64,000 nucleotides of DNA from Ruminiclostridium papyrosolvens C7 (GTDB lineage Bacteria > Bacillota > Clostridia > Acetivibrionales > DSM-1351). The DNA is taken from NCBI RefSeq assembly GCF_000421965.1, contig NZ_ATAY01000094.1, forward strand, positions 123,918-187,917, written 5' to 3'. Made by a program: the position numbers and the translations under genes. Positions 46,361-55,806 of the stretch are shown here, piece by piece (position 1 is the first letter of the stretch; each line of letters opens with the position of its first letter). The notes beneath the pieces were generated by a model. That model ran no database searches. It was not told the DNA's origin and was given only the letters and a program-made list of their open reading frames with translations.

Positions 46361-47911
46361 TTAAATTGTTTCAAGTATCGCAACAGGTATATTTTCTACT
46401 ATATCCATTGCGTTAAGTCCGTATTCACCTTTAGAACGTGCAGCTATATCTCCTGCCCGTCCGTGTAGATACACCCCTGCGATTGCAGCAGAAGCGGCAT
46501 CAGCCCCTTGTCCCACCAAGGACGCTATTATGCCTGTGAGTGAATCCCCGCTTCCGGCGGTGGCCATACCCGCATTTCCCGTAGAATTAATATATACATG
46601 TCCTTTTTTATTTGCAATAACCGTTCTTGCACCCTTTAGTACAACAGTAACACCCCATAGTGCTGCAAACTTTTTTGTCACTTCAATGCGGTTATCCTGT
46701 ATATATGAAATACTAAGACCTGTAAGCCTTGACATCTCGCCGGGATGTGGAGTTACAACAACCTGATTTTTGAAAATCCTAAACAGTTCGGTATTTTGGG
46801 CAATTATATTCAAAGCATCGGCATCAATAATCATAGGTAAATCAGATGTCTCTGCCACCCTTTTTATTATATTATATAAACTTTTTTCAGAAGAAAGACC
46901 CGGGCCTATAGCAGCAACATCACATTTTTTTAATAATTCAGTTATTTCATCAAGATTCTTTTCGCTGATTGCGTCTCTGCTCTCAGCAAGGTTGACCGCT
47001 ACTGCTTCGGGTACAACAGTTTGGCAAATATTTATAAGATTTGACGGAACGGCCATATATACAAGTCCTGAACCCGTACGAAGACAAGCCTTGGCAGTAA
47101 GACAGCCGGAGCCAGCCATGCCCGTTGAGCCTGAAACAACTGCAACCTTGCCACAGTTTCCTTTATTATATTCTGCTTTTCTGGATGGAATCAAAGATTT
47201 GACATATTCCCGGTCAAGCCATGTTGTTGTCTCAGTTATATATTCAACTGCCTGACTTGGCATACCAATGCTTTCCACTACCAGTTCACCCGTATAGTCC
47301 GCTCCAGGATAAACCAGCTGTCCGATTTTCGGACATTGGAAGGTAACGGTTTTATGTGCTTTTATACATGTCTCTGAGGTTCTTCCCGTGGCTGAATCAA
47401 TACCTGATGCAATATCTATAGAAATAGTATGGCGAGAGTATCTGTTTACGATATCTGTAACTTGCTTGAATATCCCTTGGATTTCTCCTCTGAAGCCCGT
47501 TCCGAAAATACCGTCCAAAACCAACTCTGCTTTTTCAATATCGGTGCAAAGCTCTTCTTGTGTTGAGTTGACACCTAAATATTTTACGGGTAAATCCATA
47601 GACTCCAGTATTTCAAAATTTACCTTTGCATCACCTGTTAAAGCTTCCTTCCCAAAAAGGCAGTACAACTCTATTTTTTTGCCCTGAATCCAAAGGTGCC
47701 TTGCTACTGCAAAAGCATCCCCGGCATTGTTTCCTTTTCCTGCTATTATTACTGCATGTATTGGTAAAGGATGTTCTTTTCCCAGATATAAATTTACATG
47801 TCTCACTACTTTTAAAGCAGCGTTTTCCATAAGTACAATACCGGGTATCCCAATATTATCAATGCAGTACTTATCTATCATTCCCATTTCTTTTCCGGTA
47901 ACAGCTTTCAA
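46361..47911 (-). CDS. nnr: Bifunctional NAD(P)HX epimerase/dehydratase
   Basis: 516 aa, fusion of a YjeF-N epimerase (about 1-215, VIAGKGNNAGDAFAVARHL, SIDIASGIDS) and an ADP/ATP-dependent dehydratase (about 230-516, VVTPHPGEMSRL, STGNAGMATAGSGDSLTG). It repairs hydrated NADH and NADPH. Both catalytic Asp residues appear present. The gene is 20 bases after a coiled-coil gene and upstream of alr. Confidence 0.94.
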   Translation of the reverse strand: MKAVTGKEMGMIDKYCIDNIGIPGIVLMENAALKVVRHVNLYLGKEHPLPIHAVIIAGKGNNAGDAFAVARHLWIQGKKIELYCLFGKEALTGDAKVNFEILESMDLPVKYLGVNSTQEELCTDIEKAELVLDGIFGTGFRGEIQGIFKQVTDIVNRYSRHTISIDIASGIDSATGRTSETCIKAHKTVTFQCPKIGQLVYPGADYTGELVVESIGMPSQAVEYITETTTWLDREYVKSLIPSRKAEYNKGNCGKVAVVSGSTGMAGSGCLTAKACLRTGSGLVYMAVPSNLINICQTVVPEAVAVNLAESRDAISEKNLDEITELLKKCDVAAIGPGLSSEKSLYNIIKRVAETSDLPMIIDADALNIIAQNTELFRIFKNQVVVTPHPGEMSRLTGLSISYIQDNRIEVTKKFAALWGVTVVLKGARTVIANKKGHVYINSTGNAGMATAGSGDSLTGIIASLVGQGADAASAAIAGVYLHGRAGDIAARSKGEYGLNAMDIVENIPVAILETI

Positions 47912-47931
47912 ACTTAATCACCTGCTTTTTC

Positions 47932-48558
47932 CTATTTGCTAAAATAAATTTCATCCAGTTTTTGCAACTCATCTTTTCCAAGTAAATCATGAAAGTATGA
48001 ATATGTGTCAGAGTAATCTTCTGCCAGAAGCTCTCTCTCCTCAATCATTTTCTTGAGTCTTTCTTTAGCTTCAGCAATCTCCTTGTCAAGTTCCGCAACC
48101 CTTACCTGATTTTCCCTTATCGAAAAGTACACCTGCTTTACAGTGTACTCCAAAAGCTGCAGATTTTCCTCCCTGATTTCCTTTGGAATATCCAGAAGCC
48201 TTTCTTCATTTTCTTCCATTTTTTTATTTATAGCTACTATGGATTTTTCACATTCCTGCATTTTAGTATGTGCTTCCTTGTTATTTTTGTCAAAAACCTC
48301 TGTTGTAAGCCTAATAATGCTGTCCATACATTCTTTCTTTTTTATTGAAATATCCTTGGATTCTGTGATTAATCGGGATTGTTCTTTTAAAAGCTCCTTT
48401 ATACGATTTTCACATTCTGTTATATCATTGGTTTTTTCCATTTTTTTGAAAATCCCGTTCCATCTTTCGTCAAGTGTAAGCAACGAAATATCGTTTTTGA
48501 AAAGGACCTTTAGGTCAAAGCCGTGATCTTTATTCCTTTTATTAAAAATGTTCCACAT
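47932..48558 (-). CDS. Coiled-coil protein of unknown function
   Basis: 208 aa. A short N-terminal domain (DLKVLFKNDISLLTLDERW) is followed by an almost continuous coiled coil (about 45-190) and a short tail (LGKDELQKLDEIYF). No membrane segment. It is first in the nnr-alr-mazEF gene string. I do not recognise the family. Confidence 0.72.
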   Translation of the reverse strand: MWNIFNKRNKDHGFDLKVLFKNDISLLTLDERWNGIFKKMEKTNDITECENRIKELLKEQSRLITESKDISIKKKECMDSIIRLTTEVFDKNNKEAHTKMQECEKSIVAINKKMEENEERLLDIPKEIREENLQLLEYTVKQVYFSIRENQVRVAELDKEIAEAKERLKKMIEERELLAEDYSDTYSYFHDLLGKDELQKLDEIYFSK

Positions 48559-48741
48559 TTCAGCCTCCGCAGCATAAGCCTTATCCCCTGACTACAATGA
48601 CACATATTTTTAAATTATACATGAATAGTCAATTAAAAGGATTAATTTAGTATATTAATATATCGGTATAAATAGGAAAATGTTTCACTTTTTAATATTT
48701 ATTAATTTAATGTAAACATCATATACATGGCCTCTTAAAAT

Positions 48742-48816
48742 TTGACATTGAAAAATGGAAATGTTAAACTATTGTAGTGTCAAAATATTGTCAATACTCG
48801 TTTTTGGAGTATTTTT
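48742..48816 (+). promoter_or_regulatory. Promoter and possible attenuator ahead of the ManNAc dehydrogenase gene
   Basis: TTGACA (48742-48747) and TAAACT (48765-48770) are 17 bases apart. Downstream, AATACTC (48793-48799) pairs with GAGTATT (48807-48813), followed by TTTT, which resembles a small leader terminator. This is in a 298-base intergene without a coding frame. Confidence 0.5.
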
Positions 48817-48856
48817 ACATTAAATTTTGATGTTTATTTTTTAAACAATAAGGGAA

Positions 48857-50131
48857 GTGATTGTCATTAACAATAAGAAAAAAATATGTATTATCGGTCT
48901 TGGTTATATCGGTCTTCCAACTGCCGCTATGTTCGCAACACACGGACACAGTATTGTAGGAGTTGACGTAAAAAAAGAAGTTGTTGATTCACTTAACCAG
49001 GGAAGGATAATCATTGAGGAACCTTATCTGGACATTATGGTACAGGCAGCTGTCACATCAGGGAATTTGAGGGCACAGCTCACTCCTGAGGAAGCTGATG
49101 TATTTATTATATCGGTACCGACACCAATTAATGCTGACAAGACAGCAGATATGAGGTTTGTACGTTCGGCAACCGAATCTATTGTGCCTTATCTTCGTGA
49201 AGGTAATGTTGTAATATTGGAATCTACATCACCACCGGGAACTGTTGAAGGTCTGATGCTTCCTATTTTGAAGGAATCAGGTCTTGAAATAGGAACCCAG
49301 CTTTTGGTTGCACATTCTCCTGAGCGTGTATTACCGGGTAAAATTCTGGTTGAGCTTGTTGAAAACAATAGAATTGTCGGAGGCATAAATGCAGCATCCA
49401 GCGAAGCTGTACGTGATCTTTACAGAACTTTTGTAAAGGGAGAAATTTTCCTCACCGACGCTACAACCGCTGAAATGTGCAAGCTCATGGAAAACACATT
49501 CAGAGATGTTAATATTGCTTTGGCTAACGAACTTGCCAAGCTTTGCGAAAAAATGGGGATAAATGCATGGGATGTTATTAAGTATTCGAATAAACACCCT
49601 AGGGTTAATCTTCACCAACCCGGTCCCGGCGTTGGAGGACACTGCCTTGCAGTTGACCCTTGGTTTATTGTTGAAAAGGAACCTGAGCTTGCAAAGATAA
49701 TTAAACTCAGCAGAACAACCAACGACAGTATGCCTCATCACGTATTTAATCGCTCAAAGAGTATTCTTTCAGAGGTTGACGGAATCAAAAAGGTTATAAT
49801 CCTTGGTGCTACCTACAAACCAAATATTGACGACATGCGTGAAAGCCCTGTTATGGAATTGGTTGAACTGTTTGAACAAGACCCAGGTTTTGATGTTTGT
49901 ATTTATGATCCTCATATTGCTTCACATAAGCTTATATGCAACGACCTTGAAGAAGCAGTAAGTGGAGGGCATATGATTATACTTGGTGTTAACCATGATG
50001 AATTTGCTAAAATCAACTTTTCCAAGCTGCAGCCGCTGATGGCACAAGCCAACATATTTGATACAAGAAACTTCTATGACAGATCGGCGTTGATAGCAGC
50101 AGGCTTTAATGCTTATCTTCTTGGAGCATAA
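48857..50131 (+). CDS. wecC: UDP-N-acetyl-D-mannosamine dehydrogenase-type enzyme
   Basis: 424 aa. NAD-binding ICIIGLGYIGLPTAAMFATHG (motif GLGYIGLP), catalytic Cys in GVGGHCLAVDPWF, and ATYKPNIDDMRESPVMEL mark a UDP-sugar 6-dehydrogenase of the WecC group. It would form UDP-ManNAcA for an acidic cell-wall polymer. The start is weak: GTG 48857 overlaps the ribosome site, and an ATT nine bases later would be better spaced. The gene is followed by a terminator and polymer genes. Confidence 0.9.
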   Translation: MIVINNKKKICIIGLGYIGLPTAAMFATHGHSIVGVDVKKEVVDSLNQGRIIIEEPYLDIMVQAAVTSGNLRAQLTPEEADVFIISVPTPINADKTADMRFVRSATESIVPYLREGNVVILESTSPPGTVEGLMLPILKESGLEIGTQLLVAHSPERVLPGKILVELVENNRIVGGINAASSEAVRDLYRTFVKGEIFLTDATTAEMCKLMENTFRDVNIALANELAKLCEKMGINAWDVIKYSNKHPRVNLHQPGPGVGGHCLAVDPWFIVEKEPELAKIIKLSRTTNDSMPHHVFNRSKSILSEVDGIKKVIILGATYKPNIDDMRESPVMELVELFEQDPGFDVCIYDPHIASHKLICNDLEEAVSGGHMIILGVNHDEFAKINFSKLQPLMAQANIFDTRNFYDRSALIAAGFNAYLLGA

Positions 50132-50143
50132 AAACAACAGACT

Positions 50144-50176
50144 GCCCTTCGGTTTTTAGGCTCCGGAGGGCTTTTC
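50144..50176 (+). terminator. Terminator after the wecC-like gene
   Basis: GCCCTTCGG pairs with CCGGAGGGC (one mismatch) and is followed by TTTTCTT. Confidence 0.75.
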
Positions 50177-50196
50177 TTGAATTTGAAAGGATTCTC

Positions 50197-51444
50197 ATGA
50201 AAAAAGTACTTATGATTGCACACCAGTTTCCTCCTATTGGCGGCTCAGGTGTTCAAAGAACTGTTAAATTTGTTAAATACTTGAGAAATTTTGATTATGA
50301 ACCTGTTATACTAACCAGAGATGCCTCGAAAGCGGCTTTAAAGGACGAAACACTTTTAAAGGACATTCCCCAGGGCATAAAGGTTATCAGAACAAAGGCT
50401 TGTGATTTTGCTGCTCTGCCGGGAATATTCAAATACTTCGGGAAGGTTGTAAACAAGCTTCTGATACCCGATTCGGAGAGAGTGTGGCAGCATTTTGCCC
50501 GTAAACAGGCTTTGGCTGCAATAAAAGATAACAAAATAGATGTAATATATACCACGTCGGCTCCCTACAGTGATCATCTTCTTGGTGTATACCTGGAAAA
50601 GCACTACCCGGAAATTCCTCTGGTCTGCGATTTCAGGGACGAGTGGACCAATAACCCTTACCATGTCAGAAAAGGTATAAGGGCAAAAATTGAACGAAAT
50701 CAGGAAAAAATGGTTCTCAAGTACGCTGACTGTCTTATTACCAATACTCCGGTAATGCTTTCAAACTTTTTGAGGGACAACCCTGAAACCAAAGATAAAT
50801 TTTATGTTATACCAAATGGCTACGACGACGAAGATTTTGAGGGTATGGAGGATATTGTACCCTCAAACGGCAAGTTTACACTTACCTATACCGGGCTTTT
50901 ATACGGCAAGCGGAAACCCGACAATTTTTTTGCAGCTCTCAAAAGAGCTATTGACGAAGGAAGTGTGGACAAGTCCAAAATAAATGTCAGGCTCATAGGA
51001 AATTATAAGGTAGAGCAGCTGCAAACAGTAATTGACAGCTACAATTTAAACGGAGTTGTTTCACTTATGCCTTACATGAAGCACAAGGAGTGTCTTTTAG
51101 AACTCATTAAATCTGACGCCCTTCTGCTGATAGAACCATCAGGCCCCGGTGCTGAAGCTTTTTATACCGGCAAGGTTTTTGAATACATGAACACCAAACG
51201 ACCCATACTGGCATCAATTCCAGAGCATGGTGCTGCAGCACAGCTTATAACAGATACAAATACCGGTTTGGTTTCAGACTTTAATGATATTGAAACTACC
51301 CAAAAGAACCTTATTGAACTTTATAATTGCTGGGCTAACGGCACGAATTCAGTAAATCCGGTAATTGAGGAAGTTAAGAAGTTTGAAAGAAAAGAGCTTA
51401 CAAAGTCACTGGTAGAAGTTTTAAATAATTCATTTAAAAAGTAA
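50197..51444 (+). CDS. Glycosyltransferase, family 4 type
   Basis: 415 aa. GT-B fold: N-terminal MIAHQFPPIGGSGVQRTVKF and C-terminal LTYTGLLYGKRKPD, with a late E-rich donor site (GAEAFYTGKVFEYMNTKRPIL, within GKVFEYMNTKRPI). Possibly involved in an envelope polysaccharide, given the next genes (DUF4330, O-antigen-ligase-like). Acceptor unknown. ATG after GAAAGGA. Confidence 0.85.
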   Translation: MKKVLMIAHQFPPIGGSGVQRTVKFVKYLRNFDYEPVILTRDASKAALKDETLLKDIPQGIKVIRTKACDFAALPGIFKYFGKVVNKLLIPDSERVWQHFARKQALAAIKDNKIDVIYTTSAPYSDHLLGVYLEKHYPEIPLVCDFRDEWTNNPYHVRKGIRAKIERNQEKMVLKYADCLITNTPVMLSNFLRDNPETKDKFYVIPNGYDDEDFEGMEDIVPSNGKFTLTYTGLLYGKRKPDNFFAALKRAIDEGSVDKSKINVRLIGNYKVEQLQTVIDSYNLNGVVSLMPYMKHKECLLELIKSDALLLIEPSGPGAEAFYTGKVFEYMNTKRPILASIPEHGAAAQLITDTNTGLVSDFNDIETTQKNLIELYNCWANGTNSVNPVIEEVKKFERKELTKSLVEVLNNSFKK

Positions 51445-51460
51445 CTTGGAGGATTTTAAC

Positions 51461-51955
51461 ATGAAATTAATTGATGAAAAAGGCAGATTATTCGGTAAGG
51501 TTAACATTATAGATCTGGTAGTGGTTTTACTGGTTCTTTTATTGGTAGCAGCAGTTGGATACAAGGTTTTAAGTCCAAAAATAGCTTCTTCACCTACTGC
51601 ACAGGGAGAAGTAACAGCGGTTGTAAAATGTACCTTCAGAACTGATACAGTTATTAGTCAGGTGAAGGCAGGACAACAGCTTGTTTTTGGCACTGACTAC
51701 ATTCCAAATGCAACCATTGCAGAAGTTAAAGCAGTACCCTCCGATTATTTGACAACAGACGCACAGGGTAAGGTTCATATGGAGAAACATCCTACTTTGA
51801 AGGATATATATATAACAGTAAAGGCAAAAGTTAATACAAATGCAGCAATATTAAAAGTTGGTACACAGGATCTTTGTCTTGGTAAGAAATTTACAGTGAA
51901 AACCCAAACTATTGAAATGGACGGTAACGTTGAAAGGGTCACTATCGCCAAATAA
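51461..51955 (+). CDS. DUF4330-family membrane-anchored protein
   Basis: 164 aa from ATG 51461 after TTGGAGG. One N-terminal membrane helix (NIIDLVVVLLVLLLVAAVGY) and a beta-rich extracellular part (VTAVVKCTFRTDTVI). It is 16 bases after the glycosyltransferase and followed by a membrane protein and an O-antigen-ligase-like gene. Role unknown; probably in the polymer assembly unit. Confidence 0.8.
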   Translation: MKLIDEKGRLFGKVNIIDLVVVLLVLLLVAAVGYKVLSPKIASSPTAQGEVTAVVKCTFRTDTVISQVKAGQQLVFGTDYIPNATIAEVKAVPSDYLTTDAQGKVHMEKHPTLKDIYITVKAKVNTNAAILKVGTQDLCLGKKFTVKTQTIEMDGNVERVTIAK

Positions 51956-51989
51956 TCAGTTAACTTAATTTGAACAGGTGGTGATATAA

Positions 51990-52511
51990 ATGGAACAGCT
52001 TACCAACACAAGCGTCATTTTTAAAACAGCAAACGGATTAACCCGCTGGTTTAAAGCTTCAGTTTTATATAAAGTAATGTGTGTTTTATTGGAATGGTGC
52101 AGAAACAGCCAGATAAACCGCTTTATTTTGGGGTATCTGGGTAGGGATTCTTCTTTGAAGTATTCTTCAACCTACAAGGTTTTTTCACAGATTTTCGGAT
52201 TATTTGACAGGCTTTGGGACAAGCTGTGCGACTTTGGTGCAAATTGCGGAAGTTCCAGTGCTTTTATTTCCTTTATAAGGAATGCTTTTTTAGGTTCAGG
52301 CAGTTTCGCCTCCTTCTCCCTTATGATAATGTTTTTCAGTATAGGATTTGGAGTTACAACATTGGCTTTAGGAACATTTAACACGATTAAGGCTGCCTTT
52401 ATTATTTTTGGAATAGTCGTGTCCCTGCTGCTTTTACCCGGTAGGAGAAAATGGAAAGCCTGCCTTGAAAACAGCATGTTCTGGCATTTTGTGCAATACA
52501 TTTTTGATTAA
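51990..52511 (+). CDS. Small membrane protein of the polysaccharide unit
   Basis: 173 aa. Two C-terminal hydrophobic segments (about 103-125 and 129-148) and an aromatic-rich N-terminal region (TRWFKASVLYKVMCVLLEW). I do not recognise the family. It is 34 bases after the DUF4330 gene and 26 bases before the ligase-like gene, so it is probably part of the same operon. Confidence 0.7.
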   Translation: MEQLTNTSVIFKTANGLTRWFKASVLYKVMCVLLEWCRNSQINRFILGYLGRDSSLKYSSTYKVFSQIFGLFDRLWDKLCDFGANCGSSSAFISFIRNAFLGSGSFASFSLMIMFFSIGFGVTTLALGTFNTIKAAFIIFGIVVSLLLLPGRRKWKACLENSMFWHFVQYIFD

Positions 52512-52537
52512 AGAGTCAGTAAGGATAAACAAATACT

Positions 52538-53914
52538 ATGAATAAAAAAACTGCTGTAATATTATTGATATTGGGATTGCTGGCAGGGGTGTGCGGAGCT
52601 TTTGCACCGACCTTTCTGCTGGTTGCATTTATTGCAGGCGTAATATTTACTGCCGCAATGATGTTTGATTATTCAAAATTCCTATATGTCCTGGGGTTTT
52701 ATGTTTTAATTGACTACGTATTAAGGTATGTCATATCGAGTGCTTTACTTGCAAGCTTTTGGGATGAACTGCTGTTTGTATTTGCACTGTGTCTGTGGCT
52801 GTACAAATGGGTGGTTTACCGTAAACAGGACGGCTACGTTGCAACACCGCTGGATATACCCCTTGTATTTTTTGTGGTAATCTCTATATGCTTGGTTCTG
52901 GTTAATTCACCAGTAATGCCAATCGGAATTGCCGGCTTCAGACAGGTTGTACAGCAGATGCTTTGGTATTTCGTTGTTGCACAGCTTGTAACCTCCAGTA
53001 AGAACATTAGATGGTTTCTTTACATTATGGTATTTATCGGTGGAATTTTAGGACTTCATGGTATTTACCAATATGTTACACATGCCGAAATGCCCTCCTA
53101 CTGGGTTGACAGGCTTGAATCCGGCATTACAACAAGGGTTTTCTCAATAATAGGAAGCCCTAATATTCTGGGAAGCCTTATGGTATTGCTGATACCCGTT
53201 GCAATTTCCTTCGTTTTTAGCGAAAGGAAAATTTTTAAGAAAATTTTATTTACCGGAATAACCCTTGCTATGTCTGCAACTCTTATATTCACATCTTCAA
53301 GGTCTGCATGGATTGGCTTTGTGGTAGCAATGGGCGTGTACTTCTGGCTTAAAGATAAGAGATTAATTTTACTGCTGGCACTGCTGGTTATTGCTGCATA
53401 TTTCGCAGTACCTACAATTGCGCACAGAGTAAACTATCTGTTAAGTCCTCAATACATGGTAAGCAGTGCTTCCGGAGGAAGAATCGCAAGATGGTCCATA
53501 GGTATTGCAGCACTAAAACAACACCCTTGGTTCGGCCTTGGACTTGGACAATTCGGTGGTGCAGTTGCTCAGAACTTTAAGATACCGGGTGCATTCTACG
53601 TTGACAGTTATTTCTTAAAGATTGCTGTTGAAATGGGCCTTGTAGGCTTTACGTCCTTCTGTATTCTGATATATAACGCTCTGGCATGGGGTATCCGAGC
53701 AGTTAAGAGAACAGCAGACCGCCAAAGCCTCAGCATGGCACAGGGCGTTTTTGCAGGAATGGTTGGAGTTGTGGTTCCTAACTTTGTTGAAAATGTGTTT
53801 GAGGTTCCAATGATGACAGCTTATTTCTGGATGTTTGCAGCCGTCCTTATAGCCCTTGGCTTCACCATTCCCAATCAGGGATTGAAACGCCTTAACGTGG
53901 GAAGTATAAGATAG
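52538..53914 (+). CDS. O-antigen ligase/polymerase-like (Wzy_C) protein
   Basis: 458 aa with about ten hydrophobic segments. The large loop and its flanks hold SRSAWIGFVVAMGVYFWL and RIARWSIGIAALKQHPWFGLGLGQFG (motif HPWFGLGLGQFG), typical of the O-antigen ligase/Wzy_C family. It may polymerise or ligate the cell-wall polymer. A terminator follows. Confidence 0.88.
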   Translation: MNKKTAVILLILGLLAGVCGAFAPTFLLVAFIAGVIFTAAMMFDYSKFLYVLGFYVLIDYVLRYVISSALLASFWDELLFVFALCLWLYKWVVYRKQDGYVATPLDIPLVFFVVISICLVLVNSPVMPIGIAGFRQVVQQMLWYFVVAQLVTSSKNIRWFLYIMVFIGGILGLHGIYQYVTHAEMPSYWVDRLESGITTRVFSIIGSPNILGSLMVLLIPVAISFVFSERKIFKKILFTGITLAMSATLIFTSSRSAWIGFVVAMGVYFWLKDKRLILLLALLVIAAYFAVPTIAHRVNYLLSPQYMVSSASGGRIARWSIGIAALKQHPWFGLGLGQFGGAVAQNFKIPGAFYVDSYFLKIAVEMGLVGFTSFCILIYNALAWGIRAVKRTADRQSLSMAQGVFAGMVGVVVPNFVENVFEVPMMTAYFWMFAAVLIALGFTIPNQGLKRLNVGSIR

Positions 53915-53927
53915 CGAAGATATAAAC

Positions 53928-53962
53928 AAGCCGTTTACCTTGATAAGGGTAAACGGCTTTTA
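53928..53962. terminator. Terminator between the ligase-like gene and the FtsW-like gene
   Basis: AAGCCGTTTACC pairs perfectly with GGTAAACGGCTT, followed by TTTAAT. The pairing also suits the convergent minus-strand gene. Confidence 0.85.
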
Positions 53963-53970
53963 ATTTGCTT

Positions 53971-55329
53971 CTAGTTGAGTGAATGCAATGCCTTTTCTTC
54001 TTGCTTTAATGAAATATCCTTTCTCCTGTATATTCCCAGCAGCATCCCTATAAGTGCCATATTAAGCAGACAGTTTTGGCCTCCGTAGGATATAAAAGGC
54101 AGAGATATTCCGGTCAATGGAAATAAGTTAAGATTTGAAATTATATGGATTAACACTTGTATTGAAAACACACAGCATATACCCACTCCTAGCAATTTCC
54201 CATACTCATTTCTTACTTTATTTGATGCCATAAATAATCTGACAATTATTAATCCCAATAGCCCCAATAGGGCTGCTCCAAAGAGCCAGCCGAATTGTCC
54301 TACCACAAAAGTAAAAACAAAATTCGTGTCTGCACATGGTAATGCCAATCCTTTTGTGTTGCTGCCCATCATATCTTTGCTCATTCCGATAAATTGTGAA
54401 CTGCTTTGAATTTTACGAAGCATGACATTAGTAAATCCCCAGCTCTGGGCATATTTCCATGGACTAATAAATATTGTAAGCCTTTCAAATCTGTATGGTT
54501 CATATGTAAAAGTGTAAAGTAATGTTATTATTATAAAGCTAATAAGTCCTCCATAAAGTATGAAAAGAGTCTTTTTTCTGTTTCCTTTAAAACTTTTGCT
54601 AAAAATACCGTAGGTAACCATAACCGCAAAGCCTGCCCCCAGTATACATGCAAAAATTAGTGAGGGTTCCATGGATATTATTATCAACGGAAGCAGCGAA
54701 TTTACCACTAGCTTAAATAAATTACCCGGGGTTCCATCGCACCACCTTCTTATGAGACCTGAATAGCTTATTAGAAGTACAGGAATTGCCACAAAGGACG
54801 GTGTTACACTAAATCCTCCCAGTACTATAGCTGCTCTGCCATATGTGTCAGGTCCGAATACAAGTATAGCTAACAGTAAAAGACATACCAAATAGTATAC
54901 ATGTAGAGAATATTTTTCGAATCTTATGAAATCAACGAAATAAAGGATAACCGCAAGAATAGTTCCCGCTGCTACAAAGAGAATTTGTCTTTTAAAATAA
55001 AACGGATGTGTAGCAATTTGTGAATATTCAAACATTATGTAAAGTCCAAATAAAACTATAGCCCCCAAAAGTATAACAATTGACCATTCTGTTTTTGGTT
55101 TGTGAGTGTTATGAAGTTGTTTCCCTATTGCAATTGGGTCTCCCATTTTAAGTACAGCTTTTTTGACGGCTTCATCTTCTGACATTCCATCATCTGAGAT
55201 ATGCAATTCAGTCAACTCCTCAATATGGCTTTGCAGCTCCTTCTGTATTATCCTGTGAGCCTTTTTGTACTTGACCTGCCCCAGCACTCTATTGATAAAA
55301 TCAGCGGCACATTGGTTCAACTTCCCCAC
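53971..55329 (-). CDS. FtsW/RodA/SpoVE-family protein with N-terminal HAAS (permease-prefix) domain
   Basis: 452 aa. Residues 1-75 are a charged helical HAAS-type domain (HIEELTELHISDDGMSEDEA, VLKMGDPIAIGKQLH), common in proteins controlled by PadR. The remaining 375 residues have about ten membrane segments with the SEDS-like motifs PSLIFACILG and PLTGISLPFISYGGQNCLLN. SEDS proteins polymerise peptidoglycan. The gene starts 29 bases before the PadR gene ends, so they are coupled. Confidence 0.85.
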   Translation of the reverse strand: MGKLNQCAADFINRVLGQVKYKKAHRIIQKELQSHIEELTELHISDDGMSEDEAVKKAVLKMGDPIAIGKQLHNTHKPKTEWSIVILLGAIVLFGLYIMFEYSQIATHPFYFKRQILFVAAGTILAVILYFVDFIRFEKYSLHVYYLVCLLLLAILVFGPDTYGRAAIVLGGFSVTPSFVAIPVLLISYSGLIRRWCDGTPGNLFKLVVNSLLPLIIISMEPSLIFACILGAGFAVMVTYGIFSKSFKGNRKKTLFILYGGLISFIIITLLYTFTYEPYRFERLTIFISPWKYAQSWGFTNVMLRKIQSSSQFIGMSKDMMGSNTKGLALPCADTNFVFTFVVGQFGWLFGAALLGLLGLIIVRLFMASNKVRNEYGKLLGVGICCVFSIQVLIHIISNLNLFPLTGISLPFISYGGQNCLLNMALIGMLLGIYRRKDISLKQEEKALHSLN

Positions 55330-55651
55330 CTCCCAGTACTTTCTTTATGGCTTCAGCATATTTTCCCCACTCTTTTTGTTTCTCTTCCAAAAGCTTCCTT
55401 CCTTTGAAAGTAATCCTGTAGTACTTCCTCTTCCGGGCAGAATCGGTGTCTTCCCAGTAGGCCTCAATCATTCCGTCACTTTCCAGGGAATGAAGAATGG
55501 GATACAGAGTTCCTTCCTTTAGTGTAAAAGTATTATCCGACCTTCGTTCCAATTCCCTGGTCATCTCATATCCGTACATGTCCCCACTCTCTAGAAGCTT
55601 AAGGACAAGCATGATTGTACTTCCCTTTAGTAATTCCTTATCAATCTTCAT
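55301..55651 (-). CDS. PadR-family transcriptional regulator
   Basis: 116 aa. MVLKLLESGDMYGYEMTREL, then TLKEGTLYPILHSLESDGMI and wing RKRKYYRITFKGRKLLEE are classic PadR. It overlaps the HAAS-FtsW gene. A palindromic operator overlies its promoter region, suggesting autoregulation. Confidence 0.92.
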   Translation of the reverse strand: MKIDKELLKGSTIMLVLKLLESGDMYGYEMTRELERRSDNTFTLKEGTLYPILHSLESDGMIEAYWEDTDSARKRKYYRITFKGRKLLEEKQKEWGKYAEAIKKVLGGGEVEPMCR

Positions 55652-55670
55652 GAATATACCTCCGAATCAT

Positions 55671-55721
55671 ATGCATAGTATATCTATGTATTAATTTACA
55701 CATATATTCCATTTGTGTCAA
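55671..55721 (-). promoter_or_regulatory. Promoter and PadR operator of the padR-ftsW-like operon
   Basis: Minus-strand TTGACA (55716-55721) and TAAATT (55693-55698) with a 17-base spacer. The palindrome ATGCATAGTATATCTATGTA (55671-55690) just downstream of the -10 is typical of PadR sites. Confidence 0.72.
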
Positions 55722-55752
55722 TAGGAGTAAGTGTCTACAACCTGAAATAAAT

Positions 55753-55792
55753 AATGACAGCGACTAATTTTCTATAATTAGCCGCTGCCATT
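55753..55792. terminator. Terminator after the GT39-like gene
   Basis: AATGGCAGCGGCTAATT pairs with AATTAGTCGCTGTCATT through G-U pairs, followed by ATTT on the minus strand. Confidence 0.7.
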
Positions 55793-55806
55793 TAAATTCT
55801 TATATC

